This document shows, one piece after another, positions 9,280-17,299 of a DNA stretch of 64,000 nt; the stretch's first letter is position 1, and the number at the start of each line of letters is the position of its first letter. Source of the stretch: Gammaproteobacteria bacterium (lineage in GTDB: Bacteria > Pseudomonadota > Gammaproteobacteria > Steroidobacterales > Steroidobacteraceae); assembly GCA_028293745.1 (NCBI GenBank), contig JAQGOF010000018.1, positions 1-64,000 on the forward strand, read 5' to 3'. Made by a program: the position numbers and the translations under genes. The notes below the pieces were generated by a model, which ran no database searches, had not been told where the DNA came from, and saw only the letters and a program-made list of their open reading frames with translations.

Positions 9280-10122
9280 TCAGGGAAACCCGAAACTCAG
9301 GCTGGCAAAGACCGTCTCGAAATCCGTCTCGCGTGAGGTGGGCAACCCTTTGGTCCAGATCACATTGAGCAGCCAGGTTCCGCGGCTGGGCATCGTGAAG
9401 GTTGCACGGCCCGCGTGATCGGTGCGATGAGTCTCGAGCGGCGTGGCGTCCTGAGCGAGGTTGGTCAGCTTCAGCAGCGCGCCCGCGAGCGGCCGCCCCG
9501 CATAAATGACGCGAACGGGGAAATTCGCAGGCCGCGGCTGCGAGTAGGGACTTACCTCCGGTACGATCTCCAGCGGCAGACCCAGTGGCCTGGTTACCTG
9601 GGCCTGAGAGCCTGCGCCGGGCAATCCAACTTGCACGATTGACTTGGCGCGCCGGCTGTAGTTCTCGGATCCGTCCGCGTCCATCCGGTGCGTGCGCTCA
9701 CGCTGTGCGAGGGCGGTTGTGAGCCCTTCGACCTCGAGATAGTCGTTGAAGCGGATGGCGGGAAGATGGCTCTGCGCCCGGTCATCCGTCTCCAACACCA
9801 GGACATATGCGCCGGGAGCGCGGAACCGGAGGTCTGCGTCCGCCGTGTTACCTCCCAGGTGGAGATTGCCGCGCAGGTCGATCGGCGCCCCATCTGGAGC
9901 GATCGCAGCGAAATGTACGATCCTGCTCAGTGGGATGGGCGAGCGCTGTCGAAATGGACCATGTCCCACCTGCAGCGTCATGGAAACCACGGCGTCCGGC
10001 CGCAGCCAATATTCATCTGGCTGCACCCAGAAATCGTGCGCCTGGCATGCGCAGACGCCGCAGATTCCGGGCAGGAATGTGGCCAACACTCCACGGGCTC
10101 GTTTGATCCAGCGTGACGACAT
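9280..10122 (-). CDS. Exported DUF4198 protein (NikK-like metal-uptake accessory family)
   Basis: A 280-residue exported protein begins, after a signal peptide, with AHDFWVQPDEYWLRPD, the hallmark of DUF4198. This family includes NikK-type accessory proteins of nickel/cobalt uptake systems as well as proteins of unknown role. The mature N-terminal His is typical and could bind metal. The C-terminal half contains PVRVIYAGRPLAGALLKLTNL and DHAGRATFTMPSRGTWLLNV, the carboxypeptidase-regulatory-like beta sandwich of the family. It sits 25 bp after a 68-residue membrane protein and the HupE/UreJ permease, so an accessory role in metal transport is a reasonable inference. The metal is unknown. Confidence 0.82.
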   Translation of the reverse strand: MSSRWIKRARGVLATFLPGICGVCACQAHDFWVQPDEYWLRPDAVVSMTLQVGHGPFRQRSPIPLSRIVHFAAIAPDGAPIDLRGNLHLGGNTADADLRFRAPGAYVLVLETDDRAQSHLPAIRFNDYLEVEGLTTALAQRERTHRMDADGSENYSRRAKSIVQVGLPGAGSQAQVTRPLGLPLEIVPEVSPYSQPRPANFPVRVIYAGRPLAGALLKLTNLAQDATPLETHRTDHAGRATFTMPSRGTWLLNVIWTKGLPTSRETDFETVFASLSFGFP

Positions 10123-10146
10123 CTTTGCTTTGGACGCAGTCGCGTC

Positions 10147-10353
10147 CTACTCCATATGATCGGGCATGTAGCCTGGTGTGACGGGTACCAATTGCAGCAT
10201 CGCACCCAACATCGCTACAGCGATGAGCCAGCTTGCGACTACCCTGAGCGCGATCAGCAATCGCCGATCGGCAATCCACGCGGCGGGCAAGAGGGCGAGC
10301 ACCACGCCGGCTGCTGCGCAGAGGAGAATTGCTGGAAGCACTCCCGCCTTCAC
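10147..10353 (-). CDS. Small two-span membrane protein coupled to HupE
   Basis: A 68-residue protein has two hydrophobic helices (about VLPAILLCAAAGVVLALLP and LIALRVVASWLIAVAMLG) separated by a short basic loop, and a polar tail. The start is a GTG whose last two bases overlap the TGA of the upstream hupE-like gene (GTGA), a strong sign of translational coupling. Its second helix resembles the C-terminal end of the 221-residue HupE-like protein at 48406-49071 (ACGSWITAIGLIAGG), so it may be the detached last helix pair of a HupE-type transporter. It is easily missed in annotation because it is short and starts with GTG. Confidence 0.72.
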   Translation of the reverse strand: MKAGVLPAILLCAAAGVVLALLPAAWIADRRLLIALRVVASWLIAVAMLGAMLQLVPVTPGYMPDHME

Positions 10354-10946
10354 GAGCCAAGCACCTGGAAGAGAAACCAGGCACCGGTCCCGCCAATGAT
10401 TGCGCCCAGGCTGCGAATCGCCAGTGCGCCGCCGGGTCGGTCGCGAAGGAACCCGATGCCGATACCTGATACGTGCAGCATGCCCGTCGCGAGCGTAAAA
10501 CCAGCACTGTAGCCGATTGGATCGGCCGCCGATGGCAACTCCTTGCCGTGCGCATAGCCATGAAACACCGCGAACGCCGCCACGATCACCGAGGCGGCCC
10601 ATACGGGTGCTTGGATCGCCAGGGCGATGCAGCCTCCCAGAACCAACACGGACAGCGCGATACCGAGCTCTACAGGAGGCACCGGAACGCCCAGCATCCC
10701 CAGTGCCGCACCGCCTACCATCATCAGGGGAAAGACAATGGGCAGAACCTGAATCAGGGGCGGTCCGAGGAAGGCACCCCACAGCCCCACGCAGATCATG
10801 GCCAGCAGATGATCCAGGCCGGTGAAGGGATGAGTGAAGCCGGGTACGAACCCACCCGCCAGTCCTGTACCGGTATGTGCCACCGCGGTCCCGGAGCAGA
10901 CCAGGCCCGCACCTGCGAGCATCGCAGTGCGCCCATAGAGTGTCAT
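10350..10946 (-). CDS. HupE/UreJ family membrane permease
   Basis: A 198-residue inner-membrane protein with a signal-like first helix (AVAHTGTG) and about six spans. It carries the family motifs HPFTGLDHLLAM and FHGYAHGKELP, whose histidines are the presumed metal ligands of HupE/UreJ nickel (or cobalt) permeases. Its ATG overlaps the stop of the DUF4331 gene (ATGA) and its stop overlaps the GTG of a 68-residue membrane protein, so the three are translationally coupled. No hydrogenase or urease genes are in the window, so the usual nickel-enzyme context is absent and the substrate is uncertain. Confidence 0.88.
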   Translation of the reverse strand: MTLYGRTAMLAGAGLVCSGTAVAHTGTGLAGGFVPGFTHPFTGLDHLLAMICVGLWGAFLGPPLIQVLPIVFPLMMVGGAALGMLGVPVPPVELGIALSVLVLGGCIALAIQAPVWAASVIVAAFAVFHGYAHGKELPSAADPIGYSAGFTLATGMLHVSGIGIGFLRDRPGGALAIRSLGAIIGGTGAWFLFQVLGS

Positions 10947-12190
10947 TTGTCGGCGGTCCCGTTCTGCTCGTTGCCGGGATAGGCTTGCGCGTCTGGTGCC
11001 GCCAGGAATGGAAACACCGTGGCAGAGTGAACCCGCTCATCGCGGTGAACTCCATCGTCAACGCTGTTATTGCTCGCGTCTGCGAGCAAGGAGCGGTAGA
11101 TATTGACTGCATCGTAGTTGGGAGACCGCCCACCGCAGTCAGTGAGCAACTCATGACGGCCCGCCAGGTTCGCAAGCTCCACGGCAAAGAGTTGAGTGCA
11201 AACGCCCGACGCGCTGTTGACCCAGAGTCGGTCGTCCGCAAGCAGGGTAGCCAGTGGCCGGTAGCGCAGCGACGGTTCTGCCTGTCGATCGACGAGGAGT
11301 TGATTGCCGCAATGACCATCGAAGCTGTCGTAGAGTCCCAGCGACTTCTGTATTTCTTGTATGAAACGTGCCGATGTGGCCGGAGTCGCCGCGTTATATT
11401 CTTCCTTGAGTTTGTTACTCACGTCCTCGTCCGCGAGCGTCCCCAGCAACGCATTCCCCGTGAGAGGCCGGCCCGCGCGATCGAGCTGCCGGTCGGATGT
11501 GGCGATCGCGCCCCAGATCGCCAACATCGGGCCGCTCCTGGTGAGCACGTCCCGGTCAATCGAAATCACGATCGAGGTGGGCGTCCATCCAGCCAGAAAG
11601 TTCTTACCTTGACCCCCGTCGGTGTGCCGCCATTCATCCAGGATGGCCTGAGAGGTCGTGGCATCGAAATTCGGACAGCCTGCGGCATCAACGGCAGTCC
11701 CGTTGCGCAGGGCGGCCGCCGCCTTCTCACAGGCCGCCCGGGTACCCCTGACGTTGTTGAAGAACGGGTCATCGCGCAATCCGGCGAAGACTCGAAACCG
11801 ATGATTGTGCCCCGGCAGGCCCGCGGGGGTAGTCGCGTTCCCCCGTGCATAGTCCGCGTCGCCCGCCTTGCATTCCAACTCCTTCCGGGCAGGGAAGCGG
11901 CATACGATGGAAGTCGTGGTGCTCGTTGCGCCAAACCGTGGCCCGCTGTCGACATGGAACACGTATTGAAGCTTGTCCGAGAAGGTATGACCCACAATGG
12001 TCATCACCAGGTTCACTTGGCGGCTGTCGGGCGACATCCACGCGTACACATCGCCGATATCCGCTCGTGGATCGGCAATGACTGTGGGCGTATCCAAGTG
12101 ATCGGAGGCGTGCGCGGCGCCGGCCGCTGTGACACTGGCAAGAGCGGCCAGCCCCACTCGCCACTTTCTGGATCGTAATTGCCAAACCAT
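10943..12190 (-). CDS. Exported DUF4331 protein
   Basis: This 415-residue protein of unknown function belongs to DUF4331. It has a signal peptide ending AAHA, then ASDHLDTP, the diagnostic mature start of the family, and IGDVYAWMSPD and HVDSGPRFG motifs. The ATG at 12190 is preceded by a GAGAGGG ribosome-binding site; an upstream ATG at 12244 would add 18 unlikely residues. It is the first gene of a coupled operon with a HupE/UreJ permease, a 68-residue membrane protein and DUF4198. Its position suggests it serves the permease outside the cytoplasm, for example in substrate binding, but that is inference. Confidence 0.87.
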   Translation of the reverse strand: MVWQLRSRKWRVGLAALASVTAAGAAHASDHLDTPTVIADPRADIGDVYAWMSPDSRQVNLVMTIVGHTFSDKLQYVFHVDSGPRFGATSTTTSIVCRFPARKELECKAGDADYARGNATTPAGLPGHNHRFRVFAGLRDDPFFNNVRGTRAACEKAAAALRNGTAVDAAGCPNFDATTSQAILDEWRHTDGGQGKNFLAGWTPTSIVISIDRDVLTRSGPMLAIWGAIATSDRQLDRAGRPLTGNALLGTLADEDVSNKLKEEYNAATPATSARFIQEIQKSLGLYDSFDGHCGNQLLVDRQAEPSLRYRPLATLLADDRLWVNSASGVCTQLFAVELANLAGRHELLTDCGGRSPNYDAVNIYRSLLADASNNSVDDGVHRDERVHSATVFPFLAAPDAQAYPGNEQNGTADK

Positions 12191-12306
12191 GCTGCGCACC
12201 CTCTCGCGAAACCCGTGATTGCCGGATACGCAAGGAGACTGCAAAGCGGCTTGGGCCCGCTATCAGAATCTTTAGCTTTGATTGCCCCAGGGATTTGAAA
12301 GACCGC

Positions 12307-12334
12307 GTGCCGGGCGGTTGTACCCGCCCGGCAC
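12307..12334 (-). terminator. Strong hairpin after the lipoprotein gene
   Basis: An 11-bp perfect stem (GTGCCGGGCGG with CCGCCCGGCAC) and a six-base loop lie 26 bp beyond the stop of the minus-strand lipoprotein gene and before the DUF4331 gene. Only a weak pyrimidine tract follows on the minus strand, so termination is likely but not certain. Confidence 0.55.
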
Positions 12335-12359
12335 CGCGGCTACCCGCCCGGCGCGTGCG

Positions 12360-12956
12360 TCAGCTCGGTTTCATCCCAAGTGTGTGCATGAGTTCGGTTG
12401 CCTTGTCCTTGACTGCCTGTCCTTTGGTCACGGCGCCCGTATAATCCCCACTCGAGACGGTATTGTTGGCGTCGGACCACATTGCATCCAACGAGGCAAC
12501 CCCGTCTTTGGCGGATGCAAAGGAGGACTTCGTAACGCCCCTGGGCAGACCCCGTCCGCTCGACAGCGTGTCTACCTGTGTGTGCAGATCGGCGACTAAC
12601 TTCGGCACTTCATAGGTCAGTGTCCGCCATTGCTGCTTTACTTTCGCGAGGGCGGCATCCGCCTCCGAGGCTTTCGTCTGCGCGTCTTCCCTGAGGGCCT
12701 TGATGGCGGTATTGACCGCCGGGGCCGCGGTCAGCACGCCACTGTAGTCGCCCTTGGCGAAATTCTGCTTGAGGGCGCTGACCTGCGATTCGACAGCCGA
12801 CAAGGTATCCGGCGCATATTTCGCCGCCGTGTCGTGAATGGCTCCCAGTGAAGTATCGACTTGGGCGATGGCTTGTTCCGCGGGCTCTCTCTGACTCGAG
12901 CATGCAAGCATGAGCATGGCCGCGGCGCTCGCCGCGAGCCAATTCGATCTATTCAT
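12360..12956 (-). CDS. Putative lipoprotein, helical, unknown function
   Basis: A 198-residue protein begins with a lipoprotein signal: basic start, hydrophobic core, and LMLACSS with the lipidation Cys. The mature part is almost entirely helical and repetitive, with Ala/Lys/Asp-rich segments such as AVESQVSALKQNFAKGDYSG and a related later segment around WSDANNTVSSGDYTGAV. Two copies of a -GDY(S/T)G- helix hairpin are visible, suggesting an internal duplication. The ATG at 12956 has a good AGGAG site seven bases upstream; the ATG at 12995 would precede the signal peptide with a polar stretch. It is monocistronic, followed by a hairpin. It may be a periplasmic helical scaffold; the function is unknown. 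Confidence 0.75.
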   Translation of the reverse strand: MNRSNWLAASAAAMLMLACSSQREPAEQAIAQVDTSLGAIHDTAAKYAPDTLSAVESQVSALKQNFAKGDYSGVLTAAPAVNTAIKALREDAQTKASEADAALAKVKQQWRTLTYEVPKLVADLHTQVDTLSSGRGLPRGVTKSSFASAKDGVASLDAMWSDANNTVSSGDYTGAVTKGQAVKDKATELMHTLGMKPS

Positions 12957-13144
12957 AGCAACTCCTGGTGATGACTCCGGTTCACACAGTCCCACTGCAG
13001 GCTGGCGCTCTTGTACTTAGTCGTGGTTCAGCGAGCCTGCAGCCTCCAAGGCTAAACCCATGTGTCTCCAATGACAATTGGCAACCGGTGCGTATCGTCT
13101 CACTGCTGTATATAGTACAACACGATCGTGGAGTTTACGTCCCG

Positions 13145-13570
13145 ATGCCCGTTATCTACCGACGCCTTGCGATACTAGGTTGGTCTTTTTATGCGATCTC
13201 GTGGATAACACCCAGCCTGCACGGAGGTGGGATTGGCGCACGGGCATTCATAGCGGCTGTGCGATACGGCGTGGCCTTATCAGTCCACCCTGAGTCCATG
13301 TCAGGATTCGTACTGGGGTTGTGTCTCCTCTTCGGCTGGCTCGCGAATTTCTCGATCTTCATTCCACTGCCGGTATGGGCCAGGATCGTATCGATCGCTG
13401 CTCCAGGGTGCGCGTTCGCCGCCGTACTGCTGCTGCTGCACGGACCGCTGTCGGTCTGTGAGCGCGCCGTTTCCCTGCTTTACTTCTACCCTTGGGCGTT
13501 GGGCATTGCGCTCATCCACAGTGCGAACATTGCGGAAGCTCGAAGAGCCAGGGCCGTTCGCCCGATGTGA
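13145..13570 (+). CDS. Small integral membrane protein, unknown function
   Basis: A 141-residue protein has about four hydrophobic segments: LAILGWSFYAISW, SGFVLGLCLLFGWLANFSIFI, IVSIAAPGCAFAAVLLLLHG and ALGIALIHSANI. The frame is open from 12968, but the upstream residues are not protein-like and the ATG at 13145 starts directly before the first span. An inverted repeat (CTGCAGGCT at 12995 with AGCCTGCAG at 13034) lies in its leader. I do not recognise the family. It is divergent from the lipoprotein gene. Confidence 0.6.
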   Translation: MPVIYRRLAILGWSFYAISWITPSLHGGGIGARAFIAAVRYGVALSVHPESMSGFVLGLCLLFGWLANFSIFIPLPVWARIVSIAAPGCAFAAVLLLLHGPLSVCERAVSLLYFYPWALGIALIHSANIAEARRARAVRPM

Positions 13571-13667
13571 CGCCCGGCGCAGCGCCGCCGTGCGTTATCA
13601 TGCGTGGCCCGTAAGACTGTGGCATTGCAGCAGGCTGCGCCCGCACCCTAAGAAGTCAGAGGTCCGC

Positions 13668-14252
13668 ATGAACATTCCTGTCATGAAGCAGGCTTGGTTG
13701 ATATCCTTTGTGCTGGCAACGACTGTATGCGCGGCACAGGATAGAACATGCAGGGACATCAAGTTCCCCGGACATGTCCAGGTGAACGGCAATGACCTGA
13801 CGCTCAATGGTCTGGGCGTACGCAAGGCGACCTTCCTCAAGGTGAATGTGTATGTCGGGGCACTGTATGTTGTCCAACCCCTGCACGATCCAAAGCCGCT
13901 CATTGAATCCGACACGCCACAACAGCTCGTGCTGCACTTTGTGCGCAACGTGGGTGTCGAAGATCTGCGCAAGGGATTCATCGAGGGGTTTGATCGCAGC
14001 AGCCCCGGTCAATCCGCCGCCCTGGCCGCGCGGATTGCGAAGCTCAACACCTGGATGCCCGACATGGCGAAGGGCCAGCAACTCACGTTCGTCCGGCTGC
14101 CGCATGCGGGTGTGCAGGTACTGGTCAACGGGGTTCCCAGAGGCACCATCGAGGGTGATGATTTCTCCCGGGCCCTGATGTCCATCTGGTTGGGTGCGGC
14201 GCCGCCGAATCCGGAACTGAAGAGCGGGTTGCTGGGCGGCGAGTGCGACTAG
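13668..14252 (+). CDS. Exported chalcone isomerase-like domain protein
   Basis: This 194-residue protein has a signal peptide (QAWLISFVLATTVCAAQ) and a domain of the bacterial chalcone-isomerase-like family. Family landmarks are LTLNGLGVRKATFLKVNVYVGALY, followed by LVLHFVRNV and a C-terminal SRALMSIWLG helix. Bacterial members are periplasmic and mostly of unknown function; they are not expected to make flavonoids. The ATG at 13668 begins the signal peptide; the frame is open earlier (13458) but that stretch lies inside the preceding gene. It ends exactly where lnt ends on the opposite strand. Confidence 0.85.
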   Translation: MNIPVMKQAWLISFVLATTVCAAQDRTCRDIKFPGHVQVNGNDLTLNGLGVRKATFLKVNVYVGALYVVQPLHDPKPLIESDTPQQLVLHFVRNVGVEDLRKGFIEGFDRSSPGQSAALAARIAKLNTWMPDMAKGQQLTFVRLPHAGVQVLVNGVPRGTIEGDDFSRALMSIWLGAAPPNPELKSGLLGGECD

Positions 14253-15821
14253 TCACGGCGCAAAGCGGGACATAACGAGGCCGATGGCGCCCAGACAAAG
14301 GCCAAAAAGCGCGCAGGTCCACAGTCCAAGTCTCGAGAAGACCGTCGGCGGCAGCGGCTCCGGTATGAATCCATCGATCACGCCCGCACGGTGGCTCGGA
14401 ACGGTGGAAACGAGGCGGCCCGTCGGGCTGATCAAGGCTGAGATTCCATTGGGCGTCGCACGTATTACCGCGATGCCTTCTTCGATAGCGCGCAACTGCG
14501 CTTGGGCCAGATGCTGAGGAGGTCCCCATGCGCCAAACCAGGCATCGTTGGAAGGATTGAACAGGAAGGTGGGGCGCCGCGCCTCATCGATGACGTGTCC
14601 GGAGAAAATGATCTCGTAGCAGATCTGCACGCCCACCGATGCCGGCACGCCATGAGAACTGAAACCCGGCAATGGAAAAGTGCGCGGCCCCGGGCCCGGG
14701 GTGAAATCGCCATCACCGGGAACGAGGCGTGACAGGCCTATGCGCCCCAGGATCGGGCGCAACGGCAGGTATTCCCCAAACGGTACGAGATGCGACTTGT
14801 CGTAGCGCCAGCGGATGGCAGCCGCTGCGTCGAGTGCAAAGACGCTGTTGTGATAGACGTCATCATTGCCCTCCAGATCCAGCGTGACCGACGGGGCTCC
14901 GGTGATCAGTAAATCGTGCGGTCCAAGCAATGCCGCGAGCTCCACTCGGGCTTCCGGCTCAACATCAAGAAAATGTAGCGTTGCGCCCTCGGGCCACAGT
15001 AACAACCGGGGTACCGGTGTCGGAGGCCCGGACAGCTGCACATAGCGGCGCGCGATGCGCTCCTCCTGTTCCGGGTCATGCTTTTCATCCTCGCCGATAT
15101 TCGGCTGCACGACCCGGAAGGGGATTGCGGCTACCCCCGGCGGCTCTTGTCCAGGCGCCGTCGATGGCCCGGGGCCCATAGATTGGCCGAGCGCAATTGA
15201 AATTGCCGCCAGCACGACGGTGAGGGCGAGGGTGGCGCGCCATCTGTGCTGCATGCCCACCCAAAACGAGCCGGCGGCGAGTACCCACAAGCCCGACAGG
15301 CCATACGTGCCGATCCAGCGCGCGGCTTGAGCAACCCAAGGCAATTCGAGCCAGACGGCCGCCAGCGGATTCCATGCAAAACCGGTCAGGAGAGTGGCCC
15401 GCAACCACTCCGACAACATCCACGCGGCGGCGAGCACGAAAACGAACCCCAACCGATGTTGGAGCGATGCGCGCCATGCGAGCGCACTGGCCAGCGCTGG
15501 AAACAGAGCAAGGTAGAGCGACAGCAGTACGACGGCGGCCCATCCAAGCCACGCTGGCATGTTGTCCTGGTAGGTAAAGGCCGTCGCAATCCAGTTGAGC
15601 CCGACGGTGAAGTGAGCGAGGCCAAAGACCCAGGCTCGGGCCACTGCCTCCCGCAGGCGCTTCGCTTCCGTCACGTAGTGTATGAGCAGGACCAGTGACA
15701 GGAACGTCAGCGGCCACAGATTCAAGGGCGCGAACCCAAGAGCGGACAGGCCGCCCGCAAACAGCAGCCCGCCGAAAGGCAGCAGTGTCCGTAGCCGACC
15801 AGTCGCCGCGATCACTGCCAC
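14253..15821 (-). CDS. lnt: Apolipoprotein N-acyltransferase
   Basis: Lnt transfers the third acyl chain to the N-terminal Cys of lipoproteins in the inner membrane. The N-terminal half has the expected six or so spans, including FAPLNLWPLTFLSLVLLIHYV and FAWNPLAA; the C-terminal half is the nitrilase-like domain. The catalytic triad is visible: Glu in LLWPEGA, Lys in YDKSHLVPFGEYLPL and Cys in VQICYEIIF. From the GTG at 15821 the protein has 522 residues, close to E. coli Lnt (512). An ATG-started frame from 15941 would overlap the acetyltransferase gene and add about 40 residues not typical of the family. It lies 13 bp after the GNAT gene and is probably co-transcribed. Confidence 0.95.
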   Translation of the reverse strand: MAVIAATGRLRTLLPFGGLLFAGGLSALGFAPLNLWPLTFLSLVLLIHYVTEAKRLREAVARAWVFGLAHFTVGLNWIATAFTYQDNMPAWLGWAAVVLLSLYLALFPALASALAWRASLQHRLGFVFVLAAAWMLSEWLRATLLTGFAWNPLAAVWLELPWVAQAARWIGTYGLSGLWVLAAGSFWVGMQHRWRATLALTVVLAAISIALGQSMGPGPSTAPGQEPPGVAAIPFRVVQPNIGEDEKHDPEQEERIARRYVQLSGPPTPVPRLLLWPEGATLHFLDVEPEARVELAALLGPHDLLITGAPSVTLDLEGNDDVYHNSVFALDAAAAIRWRYDKSHLVPFGEYLPLRPILGRIGLSRLVPGDGDFTPGPGPRTFPLPGFSSHGVPASVGVQICYEIIFSGHVIDEARRPTFLFNPSNDAWFGAWGPPQHLAQAQLRAIEEGIAVIRATPNGISALISPTGRLVSTVPSHRAGVIDGFIPEPLPPTVFSRLGLWTCALFGLCLGAIGLVMSRFAP

Positions 15822-15834
15822 CTTCGCAAAAAAC

Positions 15835-16338
15835 TCAATTGTGATCGAAATCCTTCGGGGGGAACCAGCGCATTTCGTTCGTCGGGTGGAAGCCAAGCGA
15901 AGTGTACAGTGGCCGGCCGGCATCTGAGGCATGGAGCACAACGCGGTCTGAGCCGAGTGTCGATGCCCATTTCATCAATACACGCATCAGCGCCCGTGCG
16001 ACTCCTTGACCTCGGCATTCAGGCTCCGTGTATACGTTGACGACCAGCGGGACCGGCATGACCTCAATGCGCGCCTTATCGTGCGACATGCGCGGGAGTT
16101 GCTGCTTGATGTGCGCCCCTGCGCCCGCAATCACCTTGCCGTGATCGCCGACTGCCAACCACCCGATGTAAGTGCCATCCGCCAAGGCGGCAGCCAACGC
16201 CGAAGTGGATTTGTCGAGCAGCTCCCGGGCCAGGTCATCCGTCGGGACCTCGCCCATCTCCCGGAACATTTCAACGCGATGCCGAGCGACAATCGCAGCG
16301 TCGTCTCGAGTGCAGGTGCGGATGTGATAGTGGGTCAT
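15835..16338 (-). CDS. GNAT family N-acetyltransferase
   Basis: A 167-residue GCN5-related acetyltransferase. The acetyl-CoA binding motif A is seen in VNVYTEPECRGQGVARALMR (Q/R-x-x-G-x-A type), followed by VLHASDAGRPLYTSLGFHPTNEMRW, the usual substrate-side end of the fold. The start MTHYHIRTCTRDDAA is typical. It is upstream of lnt on the same strand and divergent from a PP2C-type phosphatase gene 22 bp away. The acceptor substrate is unknown. Confidence 0.9.
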   Translation of the reverse strand: MTHYHIRTCTRDDAAIVARHRVEMFREMGEVPTDDLARELLDKSTSALAAALADGTYIGWLAVGDHGKVIAGAGAHIKQQLPRMSHDKARIEVMPVPLVVNVYTEPECRGQGVARALMRVLMKWASTLGSDRVVLHASDAGRPLYTSLGFHPTNEMRWFPPKDFDHN

Positions 16339-16360
16339 CTATGCCGATGTTACACGGGGG

Positions 16361-17299
16361 GTGGTACAGCTGGCCAACTCCGGGCACGATGTCGATATGC
16401 CGGATGCGAGCAACCCCCACACCAGACTGTCGTTCCGCAGGCAAGGGTGGCTATCCATTCCCGGTGGCGCGACCAATGAAGATGGCGGCGGCAGCGGGGC
16501 GCACTTCGCATGGTTGCTCGATGGCGCGACGGGTCTGCCCCAGCAACGGCTGCTTCCCGGCGACAGCGATGCCGAATGGTTGGTGTCCGAGTCCTGCTCA
16601 TTCCTCGAGCGGCTCACCGATGGCAGTCCCGCAGCCCATCACCTGGGCGCCCTGAGCGCATTCCTGTCCAGCCGATTCCAGGCGGCGCGCGTGCGTGCCC
16701 CATCGCCTGACAGGTTGGAAGAGCTCCCCTCCGCCAGTCTCGCCTTTGCGGCGATCGAGGGCCAGCTCCTCAAGATTGCCAACATAGGGGACTGCAGAAC
16801 ACTGGTGCGATTCCCAGAGGGCGCGACCCGGCAGTTCGGTGACTCGCCCGTCAGTGCCCTGGATGCGCAGGTGCTCAGGAGACTGGTCGAGCTGCAACGA
16901 TCCGACCCGCACGCGAGCTACGGAGCTCTCAGGGCCAGACTGGCGCCGCTCATCCGGCGCAACCGGCTGCTGAAGAACCAGCCCAACGGCTACGGGGTGT
17001 TGGAGCCGCGAGACTCATGGTTGCAGAACGTACAGTATTTCGAAGCAGGGGCGCCGCCCGGAACCCATGTTCTCATGGTGAGTGACGGATTCTACAGGTT
17101 GGTTGACCATTACCATCTCTACGACGACGAATCGCTTCTCGCTGCGGCGCTCGACGATGGATTGGAAGTGCTGGCACGGCGCTTGCGCCAGGTCGAGGAT
17201 GAAGACCCCGAATGTCGCGCCCATCCCCGCCTGAAGCCCCGTGACGATGCCAGTGCCTTGCTCCTGGTGGTGGAAGCGATGCCCCGCTCACGTGGGTAG
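16361..17299 (+). CDS. PP2C-type (PPM) protein phosphatase-like protein
   Basis: A 312-residue protein with the metal-binding pattern of PPM Ser/Thr phosphatases: NEDGGG, LLDGATG (first metal Asp-Gly), IGDCR, LMVSDGFYRL (second Asp-Gly) and RDDASALLLVV near the end. The core is divergent, and a helical stretch of about 70 residues (around RRLVELQRSDPHASYGALRARL) separates the IGDCR and SDG motifs. The start is a GTG at 16361; an ATG at 16397 is an alternative. It overlaps the convergent TrhO-RluA gene by 12 bp. No kinase partner is adjacent, so the target is unknown. Confidence 0.82.
   Translation: MVQLANSGHDVDMPDASNPHTRLSFRRQGWLSIPGGATNEDGGGSGAHFAWLLDGATGLPQQRLLPGDSDAEWLVSESCSFLERLTDGSPAAHHLGALSAFLSSRFQAARVRAPSPDRLEELPSASLAFAAIEGQLLKIANIGDCRTLVRFPEGATRQFGDSPVSALDAQVLRRLVELQRSDPHASYGALRARLAPLIRRNRLLKNQPNGYGVLEPRDSWLQNVQYFEAGAPPGTHVLMVSDGFYRLVDHYHLYDDESLLAAALDDGLEVLARRLRQVEDEDPECRAHPRLKPRDDASALLLVVEAMPRSRG

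Noticed and set aside
10354-11319. Upstream part of the 390-codon minus-strand frame that contains the 68-residue protein
   Set aside because: Only the last 69 codons (10147-10353) look like protein; the rest runs out of frame through hupE and DUF4331.
12995-13042. 9-bp inverted repeat with 30-bp spacer before the small membrane protein
   Set aside because: Long spacer and moderate length; noted in that gene's entry but too weak for a separate regulatory site.
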